Notes under the pieces: model-generated
Seen by the model: the letters and a program-made list of their open reading frames with translations, nothing else
The model's database searches: none
Told to the model about the DNA's origin: nothing
Made by a program: the position numbers and the translations under genes
In this document: in pieces, positions 7,299-15,697 of the stretch
Position numbering within the stretch: position 1 is the first letter of the stretch
Layout: every line of letters begins with the position of its first letter
Source: Planctomycetaceae bacterium
GTDB taxonomy: Bacteria > Planctomycetota > Planctomycetia > Pirellulales > UBA1268
Direction of reading: 5' to 3'
Assembly (NCBI GenBank): GCA_005789975.1
Contig: SXWC01000055.1
Coordinates: 1-33,614, forward strand
Length of the DNA: 33,614 bases

Positions 7299-8859
7299 CG
7301 TCATCCTCGGCGCTACTCGGCTTCCCGTCAGTCGGCACGGGCCTCGCAACTGATTCGACAAACGCAATCTCATCGGCGCTAAGTCCATATCGCTTGTAAA
7401 GATCAGCGTCAGACCAAGCACGGTCGTAAGTCAAATCAGGAACAAATGCGTAGACATCTCTCGTCGCGTGCTGTGCCACTTTCCGGAGAGACACCAAGAA
7501 CCGCAAGAGTCGCGTTTGCAGGTAGGCGGCGTAGTTCTGGGCTTCATCGCTGCTATCGAATCGGCCCGCAACAAGATAGGTTTCCGAACACACCTCTCCC
7601 GGACCTGCGATCTTAGGAGTGCCTACAAACCTGTACTCCACAGCGGAGCTTGTACCTTGTAGTCCAACCAACAGAACCTTCCATTTATCAATCCACTCGA
7701 CGTTGGTGTGCACAGCAGACCGCTCTATCCATGTGACCCGCTGTGAGCCGAACAGTTTGATCGGATCTTTAAGTTTCTTCGGATCCGCAGCACCATGAAA
7801 ATTTGTGCGGAATCCGAACGGCTTACTACTAGACACGCGTTGGTCGAGCGTGGGCTCAGGCATCCCGTTCTGGCGGTACGCCCGCACCTTTTCTAGAATG
7901 GAAATTGCTTCGTTTCGACGGACCAGCACGTCGTATGCATCTAAGAAGCGTTTCACTGGCGGACCCAGTGGATGGCCATCCCACATCGTCTGGACGGAAC
8001 AAGGGCCGTTGTAGTCCCGTTCCCAAAGAAAATACGATACACCGCCGCGAATCTTGACGCCGGGGAAGGGCTCATAGAGCTTTGGAAAGTCGACTAGGTG
8101 TGAAAGGCGTCGGTCACTCAACATCGCGGCGCGATATTGGTCTAGACCCTTGCCGCCGGCGAACCACCGCGACGGCGTGACCATCAACAAGAATCGGGGT
8201 TCTAGCTTCATCGCTTGCTGAACGAACTCGTGATAGATCGGCGACGCGCTACGCCCGAAGCCTCCATCACTCAGCTGATACGGCGGGTTCCCAACGATGA
8301 CATCGAACTTCACGTTGAATATCTCCTTCGGGTCGATCCCATGAATGAACGGGTAGGCATAGGTTTCGAGTGTTTCGTCGCGGTCGTATTCGCCTTGGTT
8401 AGCGCCACACCACTCGCACTTGCCGTCAGCGTCCCATGTATGCTGAGCCTTCGGCAGGCGGATGTTGCCGTCCGGCTTGGTGAAAGCGGTGGCGATGCTG
8501 TACTTGCCGTCGGCTTTCTTCGAGCAATAAACGCTCCGCCGACTAAGAATCGCGGTCAGTTCCGTGATCGCCAGCCCGAAGACCTGCGTCGTCAGGATGT
8601 GATTGATCCGGGACTGCGTGTCCGGCATCTGGTCGCGCAGGCCGTCGTTGAGCCGACTTGCGATTTCGCGCAGGAATACACCTGACTTGCAGACGGGATC
8701 GAGGAAAGTCGTATCGGGGCGGCGGAACAAATCCTGTGGCAGGATGTCGAGCATCGCCGACGCGAGTTTCGGCGGGGTGAAGACCTCATCGGCACTCAGG
8801 TTGGCGAGGCAGGTCAGGATGTCGGGGTTATGGCCGCTCAAGTGAACCCTCCGCAGCAT
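7291..8859 (-). CDS. Eco57I-like N6-adenine DNA methylase with specificity domain
   Basis: 522 residues. Motif X (EVFTPPKLASAML, about 25-37), SAM-binding motif I (FLDPVCKSGVFL, 53-63) and catalytic motif IV NPPY (191-194) mark an N6-adenine methylase of the Eco57I type. Between motifs I and IV is an insertion with CEWC (Cys148, Cys151) and another Cys at 112, possibly a small metal-binding element. The C-terminal ~250 residues carry no motif I recognise and are the probable target-recognition region. It begins 32 bp inside the end of the smaller methylase gene and its stop overlaps the helicase-nuclease start, so the three genes form one translationally coupled unit. No separate specificity (HsdS) gene is present. 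GC content is low relative to the host. Confidence 0.87.
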   Translation of the reverse strand: MLRRVHLSGHNPDILTCLANLSADEVFTPPKLASAMLDILPQDLFRRPDTTFLDPVCKSGVFLREIASRLNDGLRDQMPDTQSRINHILTTQVFGLAITELTAILSRRSVYCSKKADGKYSIATAFTKPDGNIRLPKAQHTWDADGKCEWCGANQGEYDRDETLETYAYPFIHGIDPKEIFNVKFDVIVGNPPYQLSDGGFGRSASPIYHEFVQQAMKLEPRFLLMVTPSRWFAGGKGLDQYRAAMLSDRRLSHLVDFPKLYEPFPGVKIRGGVSYFLWERDYNGPCSVQTMWDGHPLGPPVKRFLDAYDVLVRRNEAISILEKVRAYRQNGMPEPTLDQRVSSSKPFGFRTNFHGAADPKKLKDPIKLFGSQRVTWIERSAVHTNVEWIDKWKVLLVGLQGTSSAVEYRFVGTPKIAGPGEVCSETYLVAGRFDSSDEAQNYAAYLQTRLLRFLVSLRKVAQHATRDVYAFVPDLTYDRAWSDADLYKRYGLSADEIAFVESVARPVPTDGKPSSAEDDDE

Positions 8860-9490
8860 GCACCTTCAGGTAGTGGCAAGGAGGAAACTCACCGACCGGA
8901 GTGGGCACGAAGACATCATTCCCTAGATCGCTGAATAGCGGCAGCTTCGACATGTGGGCATGGTCGAGCAAATGGTCGTACTCGAAGTCACGGCGTTTCA
9001 GCATCGAGCCGTTTACTGGGGACCATTCGGGGAAAATGATCGGGCGGTCACCAGCGGTACGGAGCGTGAGGGCATCGCCCTGCACGATGTTTCTGGACAG
9101 GATGTAGGTCGCTGCGCGAGCCGCTTCTTCGGGCAGCGGAGCCTGAAAGCGAGCTTCGTGAGCGTCGTTGACGACCTTCAAGAGTCGATCGCGGCATGCG
9201 GCGATGTTGTCGGTGAGCAAGTCAATGCCGTAGAGGCTACAAATAGCCAGAACCGCATCACGCTCCCATTTGTCGCGGTTGCGAGCGTTGCGCTTGTCGA
9301 CGGTGGCGAGCTTTCGCCGAAGCACTTCGGCTAGAAAATTTCCATCGCCGCAGGCAGGTTCGAGAAAGCGGGAGTCGATGCGCTCGCATTCGTGCGCAAC
9401 GAGGTTGAGCATGGCGTCGACTAGCTCGGGCGGGGTAAAGACCTCGCCATGGTCGATGATGCGCTGGCGATTGGCGGTTGAGCGAGCCAT
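8828..9490 (-). CDS. Short SAM-dependent DNA methylase subunit lacking NPPY
   Basis: 220 residues from ATG 9490; an in-frame TAG three codons upstream fixes the start. It shows methylase motif X (GEVFTPPELVDAML, about 15-28) and motif I (FLEPACGDGNFL, 42-53), and the later segment EWSPVNGSMLKRRDF, but ends at residue 220 without any (N/D)PP(Y/F) catalytic tetrapeptide. It therefore can probably bind SAM but not methylate alone. I infer that it works with the NPPY-containing methylase encoded next. It is first in the three-gene cassette and no strong ribosome binding site is visible. The ending looks natural rather than truncated, because the downstream gene starts in a different frame inside it. 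Confidence 0.78.
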   Translation of the reverse strand: MARSTANRQRIIDHGEVFTPPELVDAMLNLVAHECERIDSRFLEPACGDGNFLAEVLRRKLATVDKRNARNRDKWERDAVLAICSLYGIDLLTDNIAACRDRLLKVVNDAHEARFQAPLPEEAARAATYILSRNIVQGDALTLRTAGDRPIIFPEWSPVNGSMLKRRDFEYDHLLDHAHMSKLPLFSDLGNDVFVPTPVGEFPPCHYLKVHAAEGSLERP

Positions 9491-9963
9491 AAGTGACTAC
9501 TTGTAGGAATCAGTGGAGAGACACCTGTATGTCGCCACGAATCATCGCCTGATTGGTCGCTAGTCTAGTGCTCCCTCCCCAGTTTGGGTATGAGCGATCA
9601 CAGGTTGGCGTAGAGGCCTGTGTCGCAAACTGGAAGGCATCGGCTGACTCGCCGAAGTTGGCCGCTGCATACTGCAAGCGCCCATCTGGAAGCCTGCGTG
9701 CAAATCAAGTCCCGACTATGCCCCGTCGTGCGATCAATTGCTTATGGCTACGAGGCGACTCCCGACCACTTGTTCCGCAACACAACCAGACTGAAGGCTC
9801 ATCCGATGGTCAAATCCACTGCGACAAGCACAGCGAAAGGAATTGCGGAGGGCCGGATAAACACTTCCTGCTGCTTTGAGCACGAAAGCGACCCCTCCCC
9901 ACTGCCGGGGCGGTCCTCATCGTTGTAGTTTAGGCGTTGTGGCCCTGAGTCCAGGGAGGCACC
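9491..9963 (+). other. 473-bp gene-poor region between the RM cassette and the DUF262 remnant
   Basis: Lower GC than the host genes. It must hold the promoter of the minus-strand RM cassette and of the plus-strand DUF262 gene, but I see no convincing -35/-10 pair for either. Short open frames exist (for example 9553-9879 and 9620-9928 on the plus strand), yet their translations show no family signature. A decayed gene cannot be excluded. No tRNA-derived repeat or inverted repeat ends were recognised. Confidence 0.6.
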
Positions 9964-10273
9964 ATGGCGAAAGTAGAAGCCGCCGTCGATGAGCTGGCGA
10001 GTCGGATTGAGCGGGGCCACCAGCGCCTACCCGAGATGCAGCGACGGTACGTTTGGCGGTCACCCCGGGTCCGCGACCTGCTTGCTCCCCTTTAACGGGG
10101 CTACCCCTTAGGAGCCATCTTGCTCTGGGAAACAAACGAAGGGGTCCGCAGCAGGACTTCGCTGTGTCTTAGCAAAACAACCCCCACCAGACTCACAACA
10201 TCTCCACGACGGGCAGCAGCGATTCACGAGCCTGTCAGCCGTCATCCTGGGGGATCCGGTGTCCGTGCGGGGA
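9964..10273 (+). pseudogene. DUF262 / GmrSD-like restriction gene, 5' remnant with nonsense and frameshift
   Basis: ATG 9964 has a good ribosome binding site (AGGGAGG, five bases upstream) and encodes VDELASRIERG, RLPEMQRRYVW and VRDLL, the typical N-terminus of DUF262 proteins. It stops at TAA 10093-10095, yet the same frame continues at once as RGYPLGAILLWET, exactly the family's next block; the usual sequence there has Tyr before Arg-Gly-Tyr-Pro, so the TAA most simply replaces a Tyr codon. The frame is then lost between about 10150 and 10200, and the hallmark block DGQQRFTSLSAVILGDPVSVRG appears in the next frame (10208-10273). Homology fades after that; the remaining several hundred residues are missing. 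GmrSD-type proteins are type IV restriction enzymes against modified DNA. Confidence 0.82.
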
Positions 10274-10512
10274 CAGAGTAATCGTTTGGCGCCGTTCGAT
10301 TTGGGTTCGACCGTCAGAGGACTTCGGTCGGACCGTCCGCAGCCGCCGCCCGCCAGAGCCACCGGGCGGACCAAGATGAAAAACTCACAATCCGCACGTG
10401 AATCCGCCGGCAAATCGGCCTGCCGCGGGGGGCGCGGTCCGGGCTACCATACGGCCCGTCAGGCTTGTCATGCCCACGCAGCGATCTTCCACGATCCACC
10501 GCCGGAGGCCCC

Positions 10513-11844
10513 ATGACCGAGACACGGCCGAAGCTCTTCGTGCTCGACACCAACGTGATCCTGCACGACAGCGGATGCATCCGCAACTTCGAGGAGCACG
10601 ACGTCGCGATCCCGATCACGGTGCTCGAGGAACTCGACCAGTTCAAACGCGGCAACGAAGACATCCACTTCCAGGCGCGGGAGTTTCTCCGCCGCCTCGA
10701 CTCTCTCACCGGCGACGTGCTCTCGCACGACGGCAGCCCGCTCGGCGAGGGCCTCGGTGCGATCCGCGTCGTGCTCGGCAGCGGCCGTGAAACCCTGCTC
10801 GACGACGCCTTCCTGCAGGACACGCCGGATCACCGGATTCTCAAGACCACCCTCGCCCTGCAGGAGCGGGAGGCGCCCCGGCAGGTGGTGCTCGTGTCGA
10901 AAGACACCAACCTGCGGATGAAGGCCAAGTCGCTCGGCATCCATGCCCAGGACTACAAGTCGGACAAGGTGCAGGGCTTCGACAAGCTCTACACCGGCCG
11001 ACGCATCATCGAAGGGATCGATTCGGCGACGATCGACCAGATCTACGCCCACGGCGGGGTCCTGCCGGCCGCCCAGATCCCGCTCCCGCAGGAGCCGATC
11101 GCCAACGAAAACTTCGTGCTCCGCAACGGCAGCAAGTCGGCACTGGCCACGTATCGCCGCTCCGACCGGTCGTTCGTGCGGATCGAGAAGCAGACCTGCT
11201 ACGGCATCACGCCACGCAACGCCGAGCAGTCCTTCGCCCTCCGGGCCCTGATGGACGATTCCATCAAGCTCGTCACGCTCGCCGGCACCGCGGGCACCGG
11301 CAAGACGCTCCTCGCACTGGCCGCCGCGCTCGAGTGCCGGCAGCGGTATCGCCAGATCATGCTGGCCCGGCCCGTGGTGCCGCTGTCCAACCGCGATCTC
11401 GGCTTCCTGCCGGGCGACATCGCCGACAAGCTCGATCCCTACATGCAGCCGCTCTACGACAACCTCACCGTGATCCGCCATCAATGCGGCGACGAGACGC
11501 AGGCCGCCCAGCGGATCAACGACATGCGGGAGTCGGAGAAGCTCGTGATCACGCCCCTGGCCTACATCCGCGGCCGCAGCCTGCAGCGGATGTTTTTCAT
11601 CGTGGACGAGGCGCAGAACCTCACGCCCCACGAGGTGAAGACGATCATCACCCGGGCGGGCGAGGGAACGAAGATCGTGTTCACGGGCGACGTCGCCCAG
11701 ATCGACCAGCCCTATCTCGACGCCCTCTCCAACGGGCTGAGCTACCTGATCCACCGGATGATGGGGCAGCCGATCTACGCCCACGTGACGCTCGAGAAGG
11801 GGGAGCGGTCGGAACTCGCCGACCTGGCGAGCGAGTTGCTCTGA
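10513..11844 (+). CDS. PhoH-like protein: PIN domain plus PhoH ATPase
   Basis: 443 residues from ATG 10513, with GGAGG four bases upstream; the frame extends 16 codons farther but without better support. Residues 5-135 form a PIN nuclease domain ([11 protein letters not shown] with Asp12, VLEELDQFK, and later [10 protein letters not shown]). Residues about 235-440 are the PhoH ATPase with Walker A GTAGTGKT (258-265) and Walker [10 protein letters not shown] (Asp365-Glu366), ending in the family's [10 protein letters not shown]. Homologous PIN-PhoH (PhoH2) proteins act as RNA helicase-ribonucleases; that activity is inferred. The 239 bp between the DUF262 remnant and this gene hold a -10-like TACCAT (10445-10450) and otherwise nothing recognisable. 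Confidence 0.92.
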   Translation: MTETRPKLFVLDTNVILHDSGCIRNFEEHDVAIPITVLEELDQFKRGNEDIHFQAREFLRRLDSLTGDVLSHDGSPLGEGLGAIRVVLGSGRETLLDDAFLQDTPDHRILKTTLALQEREAPRQVVLVSKDTNLRMKAKSLGIHAQDYKSDKVQGFDKLYTGRRIIEGIDSATIDQIYAHGGVLPAAQIPLPQEPIANENFVLRNGSKSALATYRRSDRSFVRIEKQTCYGITPRNAEQSFALRALMDDSIKLVTLAGTAGTGKTLLALAAALECRQRYRQIMLARPVVPLSNRDLGFLPGDIADKLDPYMQPLYDNLTVIRHQCGDETQAAQRINDMRESEKLVITPLAYIRGRSLQRMFFIVDEAQNLTPHEVKTIITRAGEGTKIVFTGDVAQIDQPYLDALSNGLSYLIHRMMGQPIYAHVTLEKGERSELADLASELL

Positions 11845-11887
11845 CGATGGCTTCACGCGGAAGACCGACCCGGGCATCGAGAGTCGG

Positions 11888-12523
11888 TCAGCCCAGGCCG
11901 TGCCGCAGCGCCCACACGGCCGCCTGAGTGCGGTCGTTGAGCGAGAGCTTGCGGAGCAGGTTTTGCACATGCTCCTTCACCGTCTCGACGCTGATCTCGA
12001 GGGAGTCGGCGATCTCCTGGTTGGAGAGTCCCATCGCGACCAGCCGCAGCGTTTGGCCCTCCCGCGGGGTGAGTTGGACGCCGCCGGTGGTCGCGGGCTC
12101 CCGCTTCGCCATGGAGCTGGCCATCCGCTTGAGTTGCCCCGAACGCGCGGGGCTGGCCCCCGCCGCCGCTCCGTTGACCGACGCGATCAGCTCCGCCCGG
12201 GTCGCCGACTTGAGCAGGTAGTCGTGGGCACCGGCCGACACGGCCCTGGCCACGTAGGTCGGATTGTCGAATGCCGAAAGGATCACCACCCGAGCCGCCG
12301 GACAGACCTTGCGCACCCGCTTGATGATGTCGAGGCCGTCTTCGTCTTTGAGCCGCACGTCGAGCAGCACGACGTCGGGCTTGAGCATGCGTGCCTGGCG
12401 GACCGCTTCCTCGGCCCCGGCCGCCTCGCCGCAGACCCGGATGCCAGGGTCGCCAGAAAAGAGGCTCAACAGCCCCCGCCGGATGATTTCGTGGTCGTCC
12501 ACGATGAGGAGTTTGACAGGCAT
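11888..12523 (-). CDS. NarL/LuxR-family response regulator, orphan
   Basis: 211 residues. The receiver domain (1-120) has the acidic pair DDHE (Asp9-Asp10), the phospho-acceptor Asp55 in LLDVRL, the switch Ser in ILSAFDN, and Lys in LLKSA. The C-terminal LuxR-type helix-turn-helix (about 145-205) reads LTPREGQTLRLVAMGLSNQEIADSL in two parts, then VETVKEHVQNLLRKL. It is a DNA-binding transcription regulator activated by phosphorylation. No histidine kinase is encoded nearby, so its partner is elsewhere. It is convergent with phoH and divergent from the pseudouridine synthase; no good ribosome binding site precedes the ATG. Confidence 0.94.
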   Translation of the reverse strand: MPVKLLIVDDHEIIRRGLLSLFSGDPGIRVCGEAAGAEEAVRQARMLKPDVVLLDVRLKDEDGLDIIKRVRKVCPAARVVILSAFDNPTYVARAVSAGAHDYLLKSATRAELIASVNGAAAGASPARSGQLKRMASSMAKREPATTGGVQLTPREGQTLRLVAMGLSNQEIADSLEISVETVKEHVQNLLRKLSLNDRTQAAVWALRHGLG

Positions 12524-12531
12524 GGGGGATG

Positions 12532-12561
12532 ATCATGGCCTGCGGAGGGGAAATGTGTCAA
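12532..12561 (-). promoter_or_regulatory. Promoter for the response regulator, near-leaderless
   Basis: On the minus strand a perfect TTGACA (12556-12561), 18 bp, then CATGAT (12532-12537). The -10 ends eight bases before the ATG, so a start at the usual distance would give a leaderless or nearly leaderless mRNA, which agrees with the absence of a ribosome binding site. Confidence 0.45.
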
Positions 12562-12597
12562 GTTTTTGTACCTCGACTTTCTGTATCATCTGGGCCG

Positions 12598-13302
12598 ATG
12601 GAAGCCCCTGCCGTCATCCGCGAATCGTCCGGCGTCATCGCCATCCTCAAGCCCGCCGGCATCGCTACGCAGTCGCCGCCGGGTGTGTTTTCGATCGAGA
12701 CGTGGTTGCGGGAGCGGCAGCACGGCGGCGATCCGGCGGGGTATGTCGGCGTGCCGCACCGGCTCGACCGGGCCGTATCGGGGGTGCTGCTCATGGCCGC
12801 CACGCCCCGGGCGGCGCGGAAACTCTCCCGGCAGTTCGAGCGGCGTGAGATCGTCAAGACCTACCTGGCGGTCGTGCATCGGGCCGAAACCGCCCCGGTC
12901 GTCGGTGATGAGCCGGTCGAATGGCGGGATTTTCTCGAGAAACTGCCCGAGGAGGCCCGCAGCCGTCTTGCCGACCCGGGATCGCTCGCGGCCCGGGAGG
13001 CGGTCACGATCGCCCGGCGACTGCCGGCGGGCCCCGACGCCCCGGCCGACGAACTGCTCCTGCTGCTCGGCCCCCGCACCGGACGCATGCACCAGCTGCG
13101 GCTCCAGTCGGCGTCTCGCGGCATGCCGATCGTCGGCGACGAAATCTACGGCCGCGCCGCGGGCGACGTCGCCAACGACCGGACGCGGCCGATCATGCTC
13201 CATGCATGGAAGATCGCCTACGCCGATCCGGACTCGGGCGAGCCGCTTTCCATCGAGGCTCCGCTTCCCCGGCACTGGCCGGCATGGGCCCTGCCGGGTT
13301 GA
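12598..13302 (+). CDS. RluA-family pseudouridine synthase
   Basis: 234 residues from ATG 12598, chosen because family homology (VIAILKPAGIATQS) starts at once; an upstream ATG at 12529 would cross the divergent promoter. The catalytic Asp57 sits in HRLDRAVSGVLL, and the later GPRTGRMHQLRLQ and GDEIYG motifs are typical. There is no N-terminal S4 RNA-binding domain. The enzyme isomerises uridine in rRNA or tRNA; the exact site cannot be told from sequence alone. An AT-rich 74-bp gap with TATCAT (12584-12589) separates it from the divergent response regulator. It is convergent with the next gene, with ten bases between stops. Confidence 0.9.
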   Translation: MEAPAVIRESSGVIAILKPAGIATQSPPGVFSIETWLRERQHGGDPAGYVGVPHRLDRAVSGVLLMAATPRAARKLSRQFERREIVKTYLAVVHRAETAPVVGDEPVEWRDFLEKLPEEARSRLADPGSLAAREAVTIARRLPAGPDAPADELLLLLGPRTGRMHQLRLQSASRGMPIVGDEIYGRAAGDVANDRTRPIMLHAWKIAYADPDSGEPLSIEAPLPRHWPAWALPG

Positions 13303-13312
13303 GCCATCCGGC

Positions 13313-15553
13313 TCACGGCATGGGCAGCCAGCCCGCGTGCCGCATCAGCTGCTCGATCCAGGGTGATGTCCAGGGATTCCAGGTGGGGGACGCCACCGAG
13401 AGCACCGACAAGCCGAGGAGGATCGCGGCGAACACGCGGCCCGAGCGGCTCCGGCCCAGAAGGTCGGCTGCGGGCACGGCGGCGGTCACCCACAGGGGCG
13501 CAAGCCAGAACACCCAGCGAAACCCGCTCGACATCCCGCCGTAGTTGCGGTCGGGCTGCGGCCGCAGCACGTAGAACACGATCACGACGACCGACACGGC
13601 CGCGATCGCGAGGGCCAGATCGGACTCGCCGGCCGCGTCCCGTCGGCGGCGGACCGCCACGAGGGCGAGCCCCGGGATCACCAGCAGCCAGGCGGGCGTG
13701 AGCGAGAGGATGCCGTGATGGCCGGCGATCACGTGCCAGGCATAAGCGGCCCGCGAGGCTTCGCCGCGATCGACCCCCTTCGGGGCCCGCCAATAACTCT
13801 CGAGCAGCCGGCCGTTCGGCAGCCGGATGGCATAGTCGTACCAGTTGTCGGGATTCCACGATTCCTCCGTGGCGGCCACCGGCGCCGCGGGGATGCCGGC
13901 GGTGCGATGGGCATAGGGGGGCACGACGGTGCCGTGGGCGATGTGGTTGGTTCCGAGCGCGCCGGCGGCAACCACGGCCGCCGCCGGCAGGGCCGCGGTC
14001 AGCGTGCGAAAGGGATCGCAGCGCAGCAGGATCAGCGCTAAGGCGGCCAGCCAGGCGAGGCCCGGCAGTTCGAAGGCGGCGACGAGCGCGGCCGTGAGCC
14101 CCGCCACGGCGAACCACCACCCCGAGCGCTCCCCGCGGCAGCGGATGACGATCAACGACCAGAGGCTGGCCGCGGCCGCCGCGGCCGCCGGCAGGTGGTT
14201 GTTGAGGACCACCGCGAACGTCGTCAGGAACGTGCCGCAGGCCACGAGAGCGGCGGCCCAGAGCCGCCCCCAGTCGGACGTGCCGACGGCATCGATGCAC
14301 CGCAGCGTCAGGCAGAGCATGACCACGAACGGCACCAGGCCGAAGACGATCAACAGCATCCGGCCCATCTCGAAGGGATGGTCGCCGAGCGTCCAGCCGG
14401 TGAGCCGGTGCAGGACCCAGTAAGGGCCCGCACAGAGCACGGAAAGGAGCGGAGGCTTGCTCGAATAGAGGTGCATCCGGCCCGCCGCGTCCGGATGCAC
14501 GACGGCGTCGATGGTGTCCCAGCCGGGCTCCGTGACGAGATCCTCGATCGCGAAGGTGCCCCTCTCGACGAGGGCCCGGACGGTGAGCCAGCGGCTCCGA
14601 TCGTTGCCCGAGAGGAACGGCCGCACCAGCCGCCTCTCCCGTTCGATCCGCGCGCGGAGCAGACCCCGGTCCACCGGTTCACCGGCGTCGGCCTGCCGCT
14701 TGGCGGCCTCGTCGACGAGCCGGTTTTCCAACGCGAGCCGGTCGATGCTGGCGACCGACCCGATCCTGCCGAGCAGCCCCCCGATCGAGATGGCCGCGAG
14801 CAGGCCGTAGACGCCCCAGCGGAGCCGCCGTCTCGAGGCGGCGTCGTCGTCGGGGTCGGGCACGGTGGTGATCAGTCCGGCGACGCGACCGAGGTCGGCG
14901 AGCCCGCGGAAAAAACGCGACATCCCGTATTTCGACACGCCGCGGACGCGCGGCCGGTGATGCACCGGCACCTCGAGCACCCGATGGCCCTCGAGACATA
15001 CGAGCGTCGGGATGAAGCGGTGCATGTCGGTGGAGAGTCGCAATCCGCGGGCCACGTCACCCCGCATCGCCTTGAGGCCGCAGTTGTGGTCGTGGAGGCG
15101 GAGTCCGGTCACCAGCCCGACGAGCAGATTGAAGACCCGCGAGGGAAGCGTCTTGTGCCATGGGTCGAGACGGGGGGTCTTCCAGCCGTTGACGAGCCCC
15201 GCCCCCGCGCCCTCGCGGAGAAGGCCGATCATCCGCGGGATCTCGGCGGGATCGTCCTGGCCGTCCCCGTCCAGCATCACGACCGACTCGCCGCGGCAGC
15301 GGCCAAAGCCGGTCATCAACGCGGCCGACTTGCCCAGACCGCGATCGTGCCGCTCTCCCTGCACCCGGTCGTCCGCGGCGGCGGCGGCCTCGATCTCGCT
15401 CCACGACGAGTCGGTCGAGCCGTCGTCGACGATCAGCAGTTCCCAGGCGAGGCCGGCCGCATCGAGGCGGCCGCGAATCTCCTCGACCAAGGGTCCGATG
15501 TTGCCCGCCTCGTCGCGGACCGGAACGACGAGAGACACGTCGGGCGGACGCAT
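13313..15553 (-). CDS. GT2 glycosyltransferase fused to a polytopic membrane domain
   Basis: 746 residues. Residues 1-235 are a DPM1-type family-2 glycosyltransferase: SLVVPVRDEAGNI, VDDGST (42-47), the metal-binding DGDGQDDP (95-102), then HDHNCGLKAM and SKYGMSRFF. This class transfers a sugar from a nucleotide donor to a polyprenyl phosphate or similar lipid. After one helix near 245-262, a lumenal/periplasmic stretch follows (about 265-375, with MHLYSSKPPLLS) and then about nine more hydrophobic helices to the C-terminus. The membrane part resembles GT-C-like glycosyl or polyprenyl-sugar-using proteins in layout only; I see no clear catalytic acidic pair. The reading frame crosses the joint without a stop, so a natural fusion is likely. 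Confidence 0.83.
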   Translation of the reverse strand: MRPPDVSLVVPVRDEAGNIGPLVEEIRGRLDAAGLAWELLIVDDGSTDSSWSEIEAAAAADDRVQGERHDRGLGKSAALMTGFGRCRGESVVMLDGDGQDDPAEIPRMIGLLREGAGAGLVNGWKTPRLDPWHKTLPSRVFNLLVGLVTGLRLHDHNCGLKAMRGDVARGLRLSTDMHRFIPTLVCLEGHRVLEVPVHHRPRVRGVSKYGMSRFFRGLADLGRVAGLITTVPDPDDDAASRRRLRWGVYGLLAAISIGGLLGRIGSVASIDRLALENRLVDEAAKRQADAGEPVDRGLLRARIERERRLVRPFLSGNDRSRWLTVRALVERGTFAIEDLVTEPGWDTIDAVVHPDAAGRMHLYSSKPPLLSVLCAGPYWVLHRLTGWTLGDHPFEMGRMLLIVFGLVPFVVMLCLTLRCIDAVGTSDWGRLWAAALVACGTFLTTFAVVLNNHLPAAAAAAASLWSLIVIRCRGERSGWWFAVAGLTAALVAAFELPGLAWLAALALILLRCDPFRTLTAALPAAAVVAAGALGTNHIAHGTVVPPYAHRTAGIPAAPVAATEESWNPDNWYDYAIRLPNGRLLESYWRAPKGVDRGEASRAAYAWHVIAGHHGILSLTPAWLLVIPGLALVAVRRRRDAAGESDLALAIAAVSVVVIVFYVLRPQPDRNYGGMSSGFRWVFWLAPLWVTAAVPAADLLGRSRSGRVFAAILLGLSVLSVASPTWNPWTSPWIEQLMRHAGWLPMP

Positions 15554-15635
15554 GGGAGGGAAACCTTCCGGGGGTGGAGCGCGGCCATGAGAATACCTCG
15601 GTCAGGCCGAAGGCCGCCATCCCGCGATCGCCGCC

Positions 15636-15665
15636 ACGACACGTCGTGCCGCAGCCGGGTACAAT
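15636..15665 (+). promoter_or_regulatory. Promoter for the AI-2E family gene
   Basis: ACGACA (15636-15641), 18 bp, TACAAT (15660-15665), about 32 bp upstream of the ATG. The -10 matches 5/6 and the -35 4/6. Confidence 0.45.
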
Positions 15666-15697
15666 CGGGGCTCCCCCAACGCCGGAGCAACCCGTTC

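Noticed and set aside
9553..9928. Two short overlapping plus-strand frames between the RM cassette and the DUF262 remnant
   Set aside because: No recognisable motif, no good ribosome binding site; could be debris but cannot be supported as genes.
14195..15697. N-terminal extension of the AI-2E family gene by about 500 codons
   Set aside because: It lies antisense to the glycosyltransferase and has no hydrophobic segments; the family begins at ATG 15698, which has its own promoter.
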